From assembly GCA_963751665.1 (NCBI GenBank), contig CAVVVF010000001.1:620001-684000 (forward strand): a DNA stretch of 64,000 nucleotides. Reading direction: 5' to 3'. Position numbers and translations under genes: made by a program. Every line of letters starts with the position of its first letter. Positions within the stretch are counted from its first letter, which is position 1. Below the pieces are notes generated by a model. The model searched no databases, had not been told where the DNA came from, and was given only the letters and a program-made list of their open reading frames with translations. The stretch is from AC-69 sp963751665. Its GTDB lineage: Bacteria; Actinomycetota; UBA4738; HRBIN12. Of the stretch, positions 38,190-48,151 are shown piece after piece.

Positions 38190-38473
38190 GTCGATCTGGT
38201 GCTGTCTTGTGCGTTCCCGTTGGGTAGCACGGCGGGTAGCAGCGACCCAAGCAATCTACGGTTTCAGGGCTTCCGTCGCTGGGAGCGGGACCGTCTCATG
38301 CAGCCGTGGCAGATGGAACGTGATGGGCGGCCGCGCCATGCTCGAGGACGGTGCCGAACTCAAGGTCGTAACCAGCATCGACCCAGAGAACGGAATTACA
38401 TGCCGCTCTTCCCCCGCCCGCCCAAGGCCGGGCGGTGAGGAGAACACGGCCGGGGGTTCAAGCGCTTTGGGTC
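38190..38473. other. Intergenic stretch without a recognisable gene
   Basis: No convincing coding frame is seen. It contains a close direct repeat GGGTAGCA (38222-38229 and 38234-38241) next to the tRNA-like remnant, which may belong to an old integration junction. Confidence 0.4.
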
Positions 38474-38970
38474 TCAGCCAAAGGAGCAGTCGACAATGAC
38501 CTTGTTCAGAGCGCGCTCGAGGAGGGCGAGCTCCTGATCATCGAGCTGGGGCGACGAACAGCGTCGGACCCCGCGCGCGTGGACCGGAGCGGTTTCGGTC
38601 AGGCGGGCGATGCCGGCGTCGGTCAAGCGCGACCACGACGCCACGGGCGTCGGCACCGCTCTGGCTCGGCGAACGAGGCCTTCATCGACCAGCCGGGCGA
38701 CGCGACGGGTCATGCCCGACCGAGAGATGAGTGCCCGGTCCGCAAGCTCCGTCATGCGCAACTCACCGTCGGCCGCCGCCAGCTGAGCGAGCACGTCGAA
38801 GTCGGCCAGGCCCAGACCCGTCTCTCTTCCAGATCCGCGTCGAGTCGGCGCATGAGCGTGGCATGGGCCCGCAGCAGCGAGCGCCAGGCCTCGACCCGCG
38901 CCGGCCGGGCAGCGATCCTCCACCAGCTGGTCGAAGGAGCGCTGCGTACGGTCTCAGGAAGTATTTGCAT
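38474..38970 (-). CDS. MarR-family transcriptional regulator, frameshifted
   Basis: About 165 residues. The frame pieces read MQILPETVRS, LLRAHATLMRRLDADL, then LGLADFDVLAQLAAADGELRMTELADRALISRSGMTRRVARLVDEG, a clear winged-helix core with recognition helix, and end DDQELALLERALNKV. At least two or three small shifts occur after 38.83 kb. The ATG at 38970 begins close to the CTTGCA-GA-TGCAAG inverted repeat between this gene and the LUD gene; that is probably its operator. It is divergent from the LUD/Gfo pair and likely regulates it. Confidence 0.8.
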
Positions 38971-38990
38971 GTGCACCTATCGCGTAAAGA

Positions 38991-39004
38991 CTTGCAGATG
39001 CAAG
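38991..39004. promoter_or_regulatory. Probable MarR operator (CTTGCA-GA-TGCAAG)
   Basis: Inverted repeat with 6-bp arms and a 2-bp centre in the divergent promoter region of the marR and LUD genes. Length and place fit a MarR-dimer binding site. Confidence 0.6.
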
Positions 39005-39033
39005 CATACAGCCGGCAACCCCGGAAGGAGAGC

Positions 39034-39681
39034 GTGTCACACCGAAGTCCGGCTCGACCTCGATCGGGCCGTCAGGCGCCGGTTCGGAACCCTGGCCGAC
39101 GACGCGCGCGTGACGCGGACCACCGCCGCCCTCGAAGCGAACGGAATCACCGTGCTCCGGGCCGCAGACGCCGCGGAAGCGAAAGAGATCGTCCTGGGTC
39201 TGATCCCGGATGGATCACAGGTCCACCACGGCGCTTCGGTATCGCTCGAGGCGGCGGGCATCATCGACGAGATCGAGAAGTCCGGTCGCTACGACTCCCT
39301 CCGACCGCGGGTCTTCAGCATGGATCGCGACCCAGGCCGACGAGATCCGCCGCCTGACGGCCGCGCCCGACGTGATGCTCGGCAGCGTCCACGCGGTCAC
39401 CGAGACCGGATCGCTGCTTACGGCCTCGATGGGTGGCAGTCAACTCGGCCGTACGTCAGCGGCGCCGGGCGAGTGATCCTGGTCGTCGGGACGCAGAAGA
39501 TCGTGCCGGACCTCGAAGAAGGCCTCCGCCGGATCAACGAATACGCCTTCCCGCTGGAGGATGCGCGCGCCCAGGCAGCATACGGCATTCACAGCGCCGT
39601 GAACAAGGTCCTCATCATCAACCACGAGAATTCCCCGGGCGCATCACCGTCGTCCTCGTCGACGAGGTCCTCGGGTTCTAG
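39034..39681 (+). CDS. LUD-domain (LutC/YkgG-like) protein, frameshifted
   Basis: About 215 residues. It reads TEVRLDLDRAVRRRFGTLADD, SQVHHGASVSLEAAGI, ADEIRRLTAAPDVMLGSVHAVTETG and GRVILVVGTQKIVPDLEEGL, matching LUD-domain proteins related to the lactate-utilisation subunit LutC. The frame changes near 39.04, 39.33, 39.44 and 39.64 kb, so the annotated interval spans four joins. Start GTG at 39034 lies after a GGAAGGAG box. No LutA or LutB gene is adjacent. It lies three bases from the Gfo/Idh gene, so they form an operon under the divergent MarR protein. Confidence 0.75.
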
Positions 39682-39683
39682 CC

Positions 39684-40790
39684 ATGCCTGAGTCGACGCT
39701 GGGTGTCGGGATCATCGGGGTCAGCCCCGTCCGGGGCTGGGCCGCCACCGCCCACATCCCGGCACTGCGCGCGCTGCCGAACTACGAGATCCGGGCACTC
39801 AGCGCGCACAGCGCGGAATCCGCGCGCGCAGCAGGCGAAGTGTTCGGGGTCAGCGCGGTGTTCTCAGACCACGAGCAGCTGGTGACCCAACCAGACATCG
39901 ACGTGGTCGCCGTCACGGTCAAGGTCCCGCACCATCGAGAGCTCGTCTCCGCCGCACTTGCCGCGGGCAAGGCCGTCTACTGCGAGTGGCCACTTGGCCG
40001 CGACCTCGACGACGCGCGAGCGATGGCCGCGCTCGCCGCCGAGCAGGGGGTGCGCACGGTCGTCGGGTTGCAGGCCCGCCAGGCGCCGGCGATCGAGTTC
40101 GTCCAAGAGCTGCTCGGCGACGGATACGTCGGCGAGGTCCTGTCAACGACGATGGTCGGGCTGTCCGTCCCGGGTGACGTCCTGGTCCAGCCCAACGCCT
40201 ACATGCTCGACAAGACGAACGGGGCCAACGTGCTCACGATCGCCGTCGGCCACAGCCTGGACATACTCAACTACGTGCTGGGCGAGTTCGCCGACCTGTC
40301 GGCCGTGTCGGCTCTTCGGAGGCCGCTCATCACCATCGAAGGGACTGGGGAGCGGATCGTGAAGACGGCGGCCGACCAGATCGCGGTGATCGGCACCCTC
40401 ACGTCCGGGGCGACCGCCAGCGTCCACATCCGTGAGGCCGTGGCCGGCGGTACCGGGTTCCTGTGGGAGATCAACGGAACCGACGGAACGCTCCGGATCA
40501 CCGCCGACGAGGCGCAGCCCCAAATCTTTCCCTTGACCGTGGCGGGAGCAAAGGGACGGAACGAGCCCGCCGAGCTTGCTGTCCCGGCGGCGTTGACACA
40601 GAAATGGCCCGCGCTCACCAGCCTGGAAGGAGCGCCCGCCTACAACGTGGGACGTGCCTACGCGGCGTTCGCGGCAGACATCGACAACGGGACTCACACC
40701 GTGCCGGACTTCGCCGACGCCGTCCGGCGCCACGAGGTCATCGCCGCCATCGAGAGGTCCGCGGCATCAGGGGAACGCGTGAAGGCGTAG
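39684..40790 (+). CDS. Gfo/Idh/MocA-family oxidoreductase
   Basis: 368 residues in one clean frame. The N-terminal Rossmann fold starts GVGIIGVSPVRGWAATAHIPAL and includes the catalytic-loop region AGKAVYCEWPLGRDLDDA, in which CEWP replaces the common CEKP, so the usual catalytic lysine position holds tryptophan. The C-terminal domain follows from about 130 with IAVGHSLDILNYVLG. Members oxidise sugars or related polyols with NAD(P). Substrate unknown. Starts three bases after the LUD stop. Unlike its neighbours it has no frameshift. Confidence 0.88.
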   Translation: MPESTLGVGIIGVSPVRGWAATAHIPALRALPNYEIRALSAHSAESARAAGEVFGVSAVFSDHEQLVTQPDIDVVAVTVKVPHHRELVSAALAAGKAVYCEWPLGRDLDDARAMAALAAEQGVRTVVGLQARQAPAIEFVQELLGDGYVGEVLSTTMVGLSVPGDVLVQPNAYMLDKTNGANVLTIAVGHSLDILNYVLGEFADLSAVSALRRPLITIEGTGERIVKTAADQIAVIGTLTSGATASVHIREAVAGGTGFLWEINGTDGTLRITADEAQPQIFPLTVAGAKGRNEPAELAVPAALTQKWPALTSLEGAPAYNVGRAYAAFAADIDNGTHTVPDFADAVRRHEVIAAIERSAASGERVKA

Positions 40791-40950
40791 CTCGCAGCTC
40801 GTCCCCAACGGCGCGGTCGACCACCTCGACGCGCTGACCGGCAGGTACACCCGCCACCCCGCCTACTACGGCTGGATCTACCCGGTCGCGCAGCATTCGC
40901 GCGAGACGCCGGATCCATGCACGGCGGGGCCCGCTGACCTGGACTGGCCG
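40791..40950 (+). pseudogene. C-terminal remnant of a PPOX-class F420/flavin protein
   Basis: A short frame reads LVPNGAVDHLDALTGRYTRHPAYYGW and continues in an altered form, like the end of PPOX/pyridoxamine-oxidase-type F420-dependent proteins (DHIDALSxRYTGHP region). There is no start or N-terminal domain. It directly follows the Gfo/Idh gene, so it is probably what is left of a third gene of this operon or a deletion scar. From about 40.95 kb to the tRNA no coding signal is seen. Confidence 0.5.
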
Positions 40951-41142
40951 GCACCAGGCGGCACCAAATATCACCCGGCAACATGACCGCACCCGAGCTT
41001 CAGCTTCTGAAGGATGCTGTGGACGGACGGCACGGCCGCGTCTGCTGGACCTCGTCTCCGAAAGTTCGGTAGCACGACGTCAAGCCATGCGCTCGTTCAA
41101 TCACCCGAGCTCTGGAAAATGGCCTCTGACCTGGAAAAACAG

Positions 41143-41216
41143 TGGGGCGGGCTGGACTCGAACCAGCGACCGGCGGATTATGAGTCCGCTGCTCTGACCG
41201 ACTGAGCTACCGCCCC
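41143..41216 (-). tRNA. tRNA-Met (anticodon CAT; tRNA-Ile2 not excluded)
   Basis: Complete 74-nt cloverleaf: acceptor GGGGCGG with CCGCCCC and discriminator A, D-arm GCTCAGTCGGTCAGAGC, anticodon stem GCGGA/TCCGC around CTCATAA, T-arm GCTGGTTCGAGTCCAGC. The CAT anticodon may be elongator Met or lysidine-modified Ile2. CCA is not encoded. A 3' half-like copy of it lies at 38.1 kb. Confidence 0.95.
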
Positions 41217-41237
41217 TGGAGGGAATGTACCGCGCCC

Positions 41238-41283
41238 ACCGGGCCGGAGGAGGACAGGAATCCGCAAACCCCTCCGGCCCGGT
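41238..41283. terminator. 13-bp perfect inverted repeat before the AraC-type gene
   Basis: ACCGGGCCGGAGG (41238-41250) and CCTCCGGCCCGGT (41271-41283) can form a 13-bp stem with a 20-nt loop. It lies just 5' of the tRNA gene and immediately before the first possible start of the AraC gene. It has no clear U-tract, so it may be a terminator, an attenuator or a protein site. Confidence 0.4.
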
Positions 41284-41315
41284 CTATGCGTACCACTTGG
41301 CGGAGGGTGGGGCAG

Positions 41316-41750
41316 ATGCTGGCAGGCTTCCGTGAGGCTCGCGCTCCCAGCCCGCACGTTCAGGCGCGGGTGGAGGAGGTCAGGGCCTACCTCGAGGCCA
41401 ACATGACGCGGGACGTGGACATGGTCTCCGTGGCCCGGCAGGTCGCCCTCAGCCCCTTCTACCTGACCCGGATCTTCAAGGCCCAGTACGGGGTCCCGCC
41501 CTACCGCTACCTGATCCGGCTCCGCATCAACTACGCGACCGACCTTCTCCGCGACTCCGTGCTGACGGTGACGCAGATCTGCCATCGCGCGGGGTTCAAC
41601 AGCCTCTCCCACTTCATCACCACCTTTCGCCGCCACGTCGGCGTGACCCCCACGCAGTATCGGCGGATGGTCGACTGGCAGCGGGACGTGGGCCGGTACG
41701 GGCCGAAGACGGAGGCCGTCCTCAAGCAGCCTCGGCGTCACGACTTCTGA
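41316..41750 (+). CDS. AraC-family DNA-binding protein (HTH only)
   Basis: 144 residues with almost only the AraC/XylS double helix-turn-helix: VRAYLEANMTRDVDMVSVARQVALSPFYLTRIF and the second HTH ending TPTQYRRM. There is no effector domain. The ATG at 41316 follows a GGAGGGTGGGGC purine box. An upstream ATG at 41286 would overlap the stem-loop and is less likely. Short solo AraC proteins often act as local activators. Targets unknown. Confidence 0.88.
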   Translation: MLAGFREARAPSPHVQARVEEVRAYLEANMTRDVDMVSVARQVALSPFYLTRIFKAQYGVPPYRYLIRLRINYATDLLRDSVLTVTQICHRAGFNSLSHFITTFRRHVGVTPTQYRRMVDWQRDVGRYGPKTEAVLKQPRRHDF

Positions 41751-41769
41751 CCATTCAGCGGCTCGCCGG

Positions 41770-42132
41770 TCAGGGCCCCTTCGTCGGCCCGGGTATCGGG
41801 ACAGACCCGGTCGTCGCAACCGTGGGCCTCACTGTGGCGGCCGGCATGGGTGCGGACAGCGTCGGAGTCTTGAAGGCGACGATGTAGAGGAACACCACCA
41901 AGATGAGGCCCAGCGCGACTAGAAATGCAACGAGGTCCTCCGTCAGGCCGGCCGCTCGCTGCTGGACTCGGATGAGGACGTGGTAAAGAGTTCGCTCGAC
42001 CTCATCTGCGGACCGATCGCGACCTGTGCGCTTCAAGAATCGGTCGCAGGCCCGGCACCGCCCGCCGGCAACCACTTTGGGGGAGCCACAGACGAAGCAT
42101 TCGTCCGACGGCCGCCATAGAAGTTCGTCCAC
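41770..42132 (-). CDS. Zinc-ribbon protein with one transmembrane segment
   Basis: 120 residues. N-terminal CFVCG and CRACD pairs make a zinc ribbon, followed by a polar linker and a transmembrane helix (about residues 69-87), then a Pro/Thr-rich tail probably outside the cell. GTG start at 42132. Function unknown. It is convergent with the AraC gene. Confidence 0.65.
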   Translation of the reverse strand: MDELLWRPSDECFVCGSPKVVAGGRCRACDRFLKRTGRDRSADEVERTLYHVLIRVQQRAAGLTEDLVAFLVALGLILVVFLYIVAFKTPTLSAPMPAATVRPTVATTGSVPIPGPTKGP

Positions 42133-42214
42133 CGGCCGTCATCGTAGGGCCGGAGGACTACGGGGCCACCCCGCAAACGACGTAGAGGCTCTACTCCTTA
42201 TCCGGTTTCCGGGC

Positions 42215-42282
42215 TCGAGGGGCAGGACCGGAGGAGACCTGGATGGGTCCTCCGGTCGGGCCGGCTGCCACCCGCCCCTCGA
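42215..42282. repeat. Nested inverted repeats (possible structured RNA or DNA element)
   Basis: Outer arms TCGAGGGGC (42215-42223) and GCCCCTCGA (42274-42282) enclose inner arms GACCGGAGGA (42226-42235) and TCCTCCGGTC (42248-42257). The region between 42133 and 42325 has no good gene. A two-armed hairpin at both DNA and RNA level is possible. No known riboswitch class is recognised by eye. Confidence 0.45.
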
Positions 42283-42324
42283 CCGGAGAGACTGCCATCT
42301 CCGAGGAACCAGGATTCCAGTCCC

Positions 42325-42567
42325 ATGGAAGAGGAAAGGTGTGGGATTGGTTGGTGCGGGGAAACAAATCAGCAGAAGTCCGAAGACCACGACAGTGGGA
42401 CGGGCCGAAGCTACGCCGTTTCATTCACCCTTTTCGTGGACGCAGCGAGCCCACATGAGGCTTTTGAGCGGGCCATGCAGTTCCGCAATATCCTTGGGAC
42501 GGGAGACCCGGCCGATGTTCGGCGTCTCCCCTTCTTCTGGCACCTCCACGACGTGGAGGCCCGCTGA
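42325..42567 (+). CDS. Possible small protein of unknown function
   Basis: 80-residue frame. The second part (SYAVSFTLFVDAASPHEAFERA and PFFWHLHDVEAR) looks protein-like, similar in style to small actinobacterial proteins with a beta-alpha repeat, while the first thirty residues do not. The true start may therefore lie further downstream. No strong ribosome-binding site. Low confidence; the remaining bases to 42654 show no gene. Confidence 0.4.
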   Translation: MEEERCGIGWCGETNQQKSEDHDSGTGRSYAVSFTLFVDAASPHEAFERAMQFRNILGTGDPADVRRLPFFWHLHDVEAR

Positions 42568-42654
42568 AACACGGTCTCCGATCAATGCCACGCGTTCAGT
42601 CGCTTTTCCGCAAGACCGCCGTCACCGCTCGACCTTGCCCTCCAGACAGAGGTC

Positions 42655-43521
42655 TTACGCATGGGCTTGTTGCCCGAGGATCGTCGCCACGACCGCCGAG
42701 AAGTCGAGGTCGCCTGCTCCCGCTTCGGCCGCCTCGTCTAGCCATGCTCGGGAAGCGTCCGCCAGCTTCAGGTCCCGACCCGCACCGATCGCCGCCTCGG
42801 TCACGAGCCGCATGTCCTTGAGTGCGAGGCTCAGCTTGAAGCTGGGCGGATAGGTGTCGGACTCGATGTTGGCCCGCTTGGCCCTCGCGGTCGGACCGAC
42901 CGGGGAATCGGCGAGGACGTCAAGGACGACCGTGTGATCGAGCCCGAAGATCTCGCCGAGGGAAAGCGCCTCCCCGACGGCCGCGATCGCTGCACCCAAG
43001 GCGGAGTTCGTGACCATCTTCGCGGCGGCGCCCGCGCCAGGTCCGCCGATGTGGCGCACCGTCCCGAGCGACTCCAAGATCTCCCGGACGCGCTCGAACG
43101 CCTCATCGGTGGCCCCGACGAAGATGTCGAGCTTGCCGCTGCTCGCCTCCGGAACGCTCCCGCGGACAGGGGAGTCGACGACGATCACACCCTCGGGCAC
43201 TCGTTCACGCACGGAGCGGATCTCGTCGGGACCGACGGTGGACATGTCCATAAGCACCTGTCCGGGGCCGAGAGCTCGGGCAAGGCCTCCCTCGAACACG
43301 ACCCGCTCGAGGACCTGTGGGTTGGCAAGCATGGTGATGGCGACATCGACCCCGACGGCCGCCTCGGCGGGCGAGGTCGCGGCCATGGCCCCGAGATCGA
43401 CGAGGGCCTTCGTGTTCTCATCCTTGCGATCCCACACCGTGAGATCGTGACCGGCCTGGAGCAGACGGGTCGCCATCGGCGTCCCCATCATGCCGAGGCC
43501 GAGGAAGGCGATCTTGGTCAT
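42655..43521 (-). CDS. NAD(P)-dependent 3-hydroxyisobutyrate dehydrogenase-family enzyme
   Basis: 288 residues. Rossmann motif AFLGLGMMGTPMA, the DSPVRGSVP catalytic segment and the conserved Lys in GAGAAAKMVTN place it in the beta-hydroxyacid dehydrogenase family (3-hydroxyisobutyrate, tartronate semialdehyde or glyoxylate reductases). The substrate cannot be assigned. The ATG follows a GAAGGAG box. It lies beside the tRNA-Asn gene on the same strand. Confidence 0.88.
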   Translation of the reverse strand: MTKIAFLGLGMMGTPMATRLLQAGHDLTVWDRKDENTKALVDLGAMAATSPAEAAVGVDVAITMLANPQVLERVVFEGGLARALGPGQVLMDMSTVGPDEIRSVRERVPEGVIVVDSPVRGSVPEASSGKLDIFVGATDEAFERVREILESLGTVRHIGGPGAGAAAKMVTNSALGAAIAAVGEALSLGEIFGLDHTVVLDVLADSPVGPTARAKRANIESDTYPPSFKLSLALKDMRLVTEAAIGAGRDLKLADASRAWLDEAAEAGAGDLDFSAVVATILGQQAHA

Positions 43522-43546
43522 CTCGTCACTCCTTCCTGTGTCGAAG

Positions 43547-43619
43547 CTCCGGGGGTGGGACTCGAACCCACAACCTACGGATTAACAGTCCGCCGCTCTG
43601 CCAATTGAGCTACCCCGGA
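43547..43619 (-). tRNA. tRNA-Asn (anticodon GTT)
   Basis: Complete 73-nt cloverleaf: acceptor TCCGGGG paired with CCCCGGA and discriminator G. D-arm GCTCAATTGGCAGAGC. The anticodon loop CTGTTAA gives GTT. T-arm GTGGGTTCGAGTCCCAC. CCA is not encoded. Confidence 0.95.
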
Positions 43620-43713
43620 ACGACTCACGGAGTCTACCAACGAGCCTCCGCGCCCCTATGTCACCGGCCATTCCGATAGGCTCTGCCGAACCACCGACCG
43701 AAGGAGCGTTGCC

Positions 43714-43881
43714 ATGAAGTTCGTGATCGGCATGATCCTGGGGTTCCTCATCGGGTACCAGCTGGGCCGGAGCGGCGAGACCCTGGCGGGCTCGGCCGGA
43801 CGGTTCGGCCAGTCGGCGGTCCAGCGGGCCCGGAGCACCATCCAGGCCAGGCTGGCGAGAGACGGGGAGGTCGCGGGCTAG
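43714..43881 (+). CDS. Small single-pass membrane protein
   Basis: 55 residues starting at an ATG after an AAGGAG box. It has one hydrophobic segment (MKFVIGMILGFLIGYQLG) with a glycine zipper-like spacing, then an amphipathic, arginine-rich tail. The product resembles small YtxH/DUF-type actinobacterial membrane proteins. It is convergent with sigA, 13 bases from its stop. Function unknown. Confidence 0.65.
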   Translation: MKFVIGMILGFLIGYQLGRSGETLAGSAGRFGQSAVQRARSTIQARLARDGEVAG

Positions 43882-43894
43882 GCCCGCCGCCCCG

Positions 43895-45213
<1,319 letters not shown>

Positions 45214-45250
45214 TTGGTCTCCTCGCGGGCGGGGGTCGGGGCCGTCCGGA

Positions 45251-45256
45251 AGTGTA
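45251..45256 (-). promoter_or_regulatory. -10-like TACACT box upstream of sigA
   Basis: TACACT (in GTACACTT) ends 37 bases before the sigA start. The same eight-base element occurs before ppdK and glyS. This would allow sigA to be transcribed apart from dnaG. Confidence 0.5.
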
Positions 45257-45296
45257 CGAGACACGAACGGCGGCGACCCATGGAGCACAACCACCA

Positions 45297-47081
45297 TCAC
45301 ACGGGAGCCCCGTGCCGCTCCTTCAGCCTGCGAAGCTCGCCATCGGTCGCGATGAGCTCCCCGAACAAGGCGTCGTACTCCGGGTGCGGTCGTGGGGTTG
45401 AGCTTCTGCAGGCGCCTCCGGAGGTCCGCGCTCCGGCGGCGGAGCGCGAGCTCCTGGAGCCGGGCCCACACGTCCTCGGCGTACTCCACGCTCTGCTCGC
45501 CGTCGAGGGGCTCCAGCGCGAGCGCGGAGGCCGCGCGGGACACCTTGTCGTCGTCGGAGCCCGCCACGACGGCCCGCACGTCGCCGTCCGCCGCTACCAG
45601 GAGCCCGAACAGCTTGCGGTTGTGGGCCGACTGGAAGTGCTCATCGGTCAGGCGCTTGGCCACCTCGTGATAGATCTCGGCGTCGCGGGCTAGAAGCCGG
45701 AGCATCTCCCGCTCGACCCTCTCGTGCACCGAGGCTCGCTTCATGGCTTGGCGCACCTCCGCTGGGCGCTTCGACGCTTGGCGCTCCAGCGAGAGCAGGA
45801 CCGAGCTCTCGGCCACGCCGGCCAGCTCGGCAAGAAGATGCGCGTACTCGCGGTGGCGGACCGGGTCGGACAGGCCCTCCAGGATCGGTAGGGCCGCCGC
45901 TACGGCTGCGCTCTGTCCCTCGATGGTGGACAGGTCGTGGCGTCCGACGCTTCGGTGGAGCATGTACTCGACGAGCGGTGTGGCACCGGCGGCGAGGTCG
46001 CGGAAAGCGTCTGCGCCGCGCTGCCCGACGAAGTCGGCGGGGTCCAGCCCCTCCGGCAGGATCAGCACGACCGGTTGGACGGGGAACCGTTCGAGGAACT
46101 CGAACGCGCGCTCCGCGGCGCGAGCCCCGGCCTCGTCTGAATCGAATGCCAGCACCATCCGTTGGGCGAACCGAGAGGCCAGGCGGAAGTGGCCCTCGCC
46201 GAGGGCCGTGCCGCACGTCGCCACGGCCGTCTCCACACCCGCGCGGGCGAGCGCGATGACGTCGGTGTAGCCCTCCACGATCACGATCTCGCCGGACTTG
46301 GAGACGGCGGCCTTGGCCCGATGCAGGTTGTACAGGACCTCGCCCTTGCGGTAGACGGGCGTCTCCGGCGAGTTCATGTACTTCGGCCCCTCGTCCCGTT
46401 CGCCGGGAAGGATCCGGGCCCCGATCCCCACCGACCTTCCCGACAGGTCATGGACCGGGAACGTGACCCTGCCCCGGAACCGGTCCCGGACGTTGCCCGA
46501 GGCGTCGCGAAGGGCCAGCCCCGACTCCACCAGGATCTCCGGGGAGAACGCCCGGGCCAGGCGGCGGAGCAGGAAGTCCGGGATGCCGGGGGCGTAGCCC
46601 GACGCCGAACTCCTCGGCCGTCTCCCGGTCGATGCCCCGTCCCTCGAGGTACCGGCGAGCCTCCTCTCCCTCGGGCCGATCCACCAGGGTCTGGTGGTAC
46701 AGCGCCGATGCCTCCTCGTTGGCCCGGTGAAGCGCCAGGCGGCGGGATGCGGCCCGCCGGTCGGCCTGCGTGTCGCCCTTCGTACCGGAGCGACACGCCC
46801 GCATCCTTGGCCAGGCGCTCGACGGCTTCGGTGAACTCGAGACGCTCGACCTCTCGGAGGAACCGGATGGCGTCGCCACCCGCCCCGCATCCGAAGCAGT
46901 AGTAGACCTGCTTCGACGGAGACACCGAGAACGACGCGGTCTTTTCCGTGTGGAAGGGGCACAGGCCGGCGAACGAGTCGTGCCCGGCCTTCTTCAGGGT
47001 GAGGTAGCCGGAGACCAGCTTGACCAGGTCGGTCCGCTCCCGGACCGCCTCGATGTCCTCCTGCCTGATCCTTCCCGCCAC
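45297..47081 (-). CDS. dnaG: DNA primase DnaG, frameshifted
   Basis: Replicative primase, about 595 residues. The CHC2 zinc site (LCPFH ... CFGCG), the TOPRIM core (VEGYTDVIALA, FDSDEAGARA) and the C-terminal helical domain are all present. Three shifts break it: near 46.77 kb (after GVSLRYEG), near 46.61 kb and near 45.39 kb, where the last frame runs HPEYDALFGELIATDGE to the stop at 45297. Essentiality argues for sequencing errors. The GTG at 47081 follows a GGGGGAG box, shortly after dgt. Two frames in this stretch together with sigA form one long open frame (43582-46962), which is not a real protein. Confidence 0.93.
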
Positions 47082-47095
47082 CGCTCCCCCAGCGC

Positions 47096-48107
47096 CTACA
47101 GCAGCCAGCCCTGGGGAAGGAAGAGCTGTTCGTAGACCCGCAGGGCGTACCGATCGGTCATGCCGGCGATGTAGTCGGCGACGCGGGTCGGTAGGTCCCC
47201 TGGGGCTCGATGGTACTCCTCCGGGACCTGCTCCGGATGGTCCAGGTAGTGCGCGAACAGCGAGCGGACCAGCGCGATGGCCTTGTCCTGCTCGGACCGG
47301 GCCTCGTCGCGCAGGTACACCCGCTCGAACAGGAAGTCGCGGAGCGTGTCGAGTGCGCGGAAGGCCTCATCGGACAGCCCGATCTCGGGCGATCCCTCGC
47401 TCCGGTTCACCAGGTCGGTGACGAGGGTGTTGACCCGCTCGGCATGCGTCATGCCCAGGACCTCCAGCGCATCGTCCGGCAGCTCCGTCGGCTCGAGGAC
47501 GCCCGGCCCGGACCGCGTCGTCGACGTCGTGGTTGATGTAGGCGATGCGGTCGGCGAACCGGACGACCTGCGCCTCCAGGGTGGAGGGCGCCGGCATGGA
47601 CCAGGTGTGGTTCACGATGCCGTCGCGGACCTCCCACGTCAGGTTCAGCCCGCGCCCGTCGTCCTCCAGGTAGTCCACCACCCGAAGGCTCTGCTCGTTG
47701 TGGCGGAAGGGCCGGCCCAGGAACGGCGTGAGCGCCTGCTCCCCCAGGTGGCCGAACGGCGTGTGGCCCAGGTCGTGGCCGAGCGAGATGGCCTCGGCCA
47801 GGTCCTCGTTCAGGCGCAGCGCTCGGGCGGCCGTCCGGGCGATCTGCGAGACCTCGAGCGTGTGGGTGAGACGGACCCGGTAGTGGTCGCCCTCGGGAGC
47901 CAGGAACACCTGGGTCTTGTGCTTCAGGCGACGGAACGACTTCGAGTGGACGATCCGGTCCCGATCCCGCTGGAAGCACGTCCGAAGGGCGTCGTGCTCC
48001 TCGTCGCGCTCGCGTCCTTTGGACTCCTCGGCCAGGGTGGCGTGAGGGGCAAGGGTCTGGCGCTCGATCTCCTCGGTGCGCTCGCGGGGGGTGATGAGAG
48101 CCGTCAC
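47096..48107 (-). CDS. dgt: Deoxyguanosinetriphosphate triphosphohydrolase-like HD protein, frameshifted
   Basis: HD-domain dNTP hydrolase, about 337 residues. Metal ligands are seen in RLTHTLEVSQIA and LGHDLGHTPFGH, then YINHDVDDA. It releases tripolyphosphate from dNTPs and adjusts their pool. One shift near 47.515 kb moves the C-terminal part (MTHAERVNTLVTDLV and on) to another frame. The GTG at 48107 is preferred because a TACCAT box lies seven bases upstream; the ATG at 48116 would overlap it. dgt-dnaG-sigA order is common in actinobacteria. Confidence 0.9.
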
Positions 48108-48151
48108 GCGGCCCATGGTAGCGCGACCCTCGGACAGCGCCCGTCGGCGCG

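Noticed and set aside
42139..42424. Two small frames on the minus strand over the nested inverted repeats
   Set aside because: They owe their openness to the GC palindromes, have no good ribosome-binding site and no recognisable domain.
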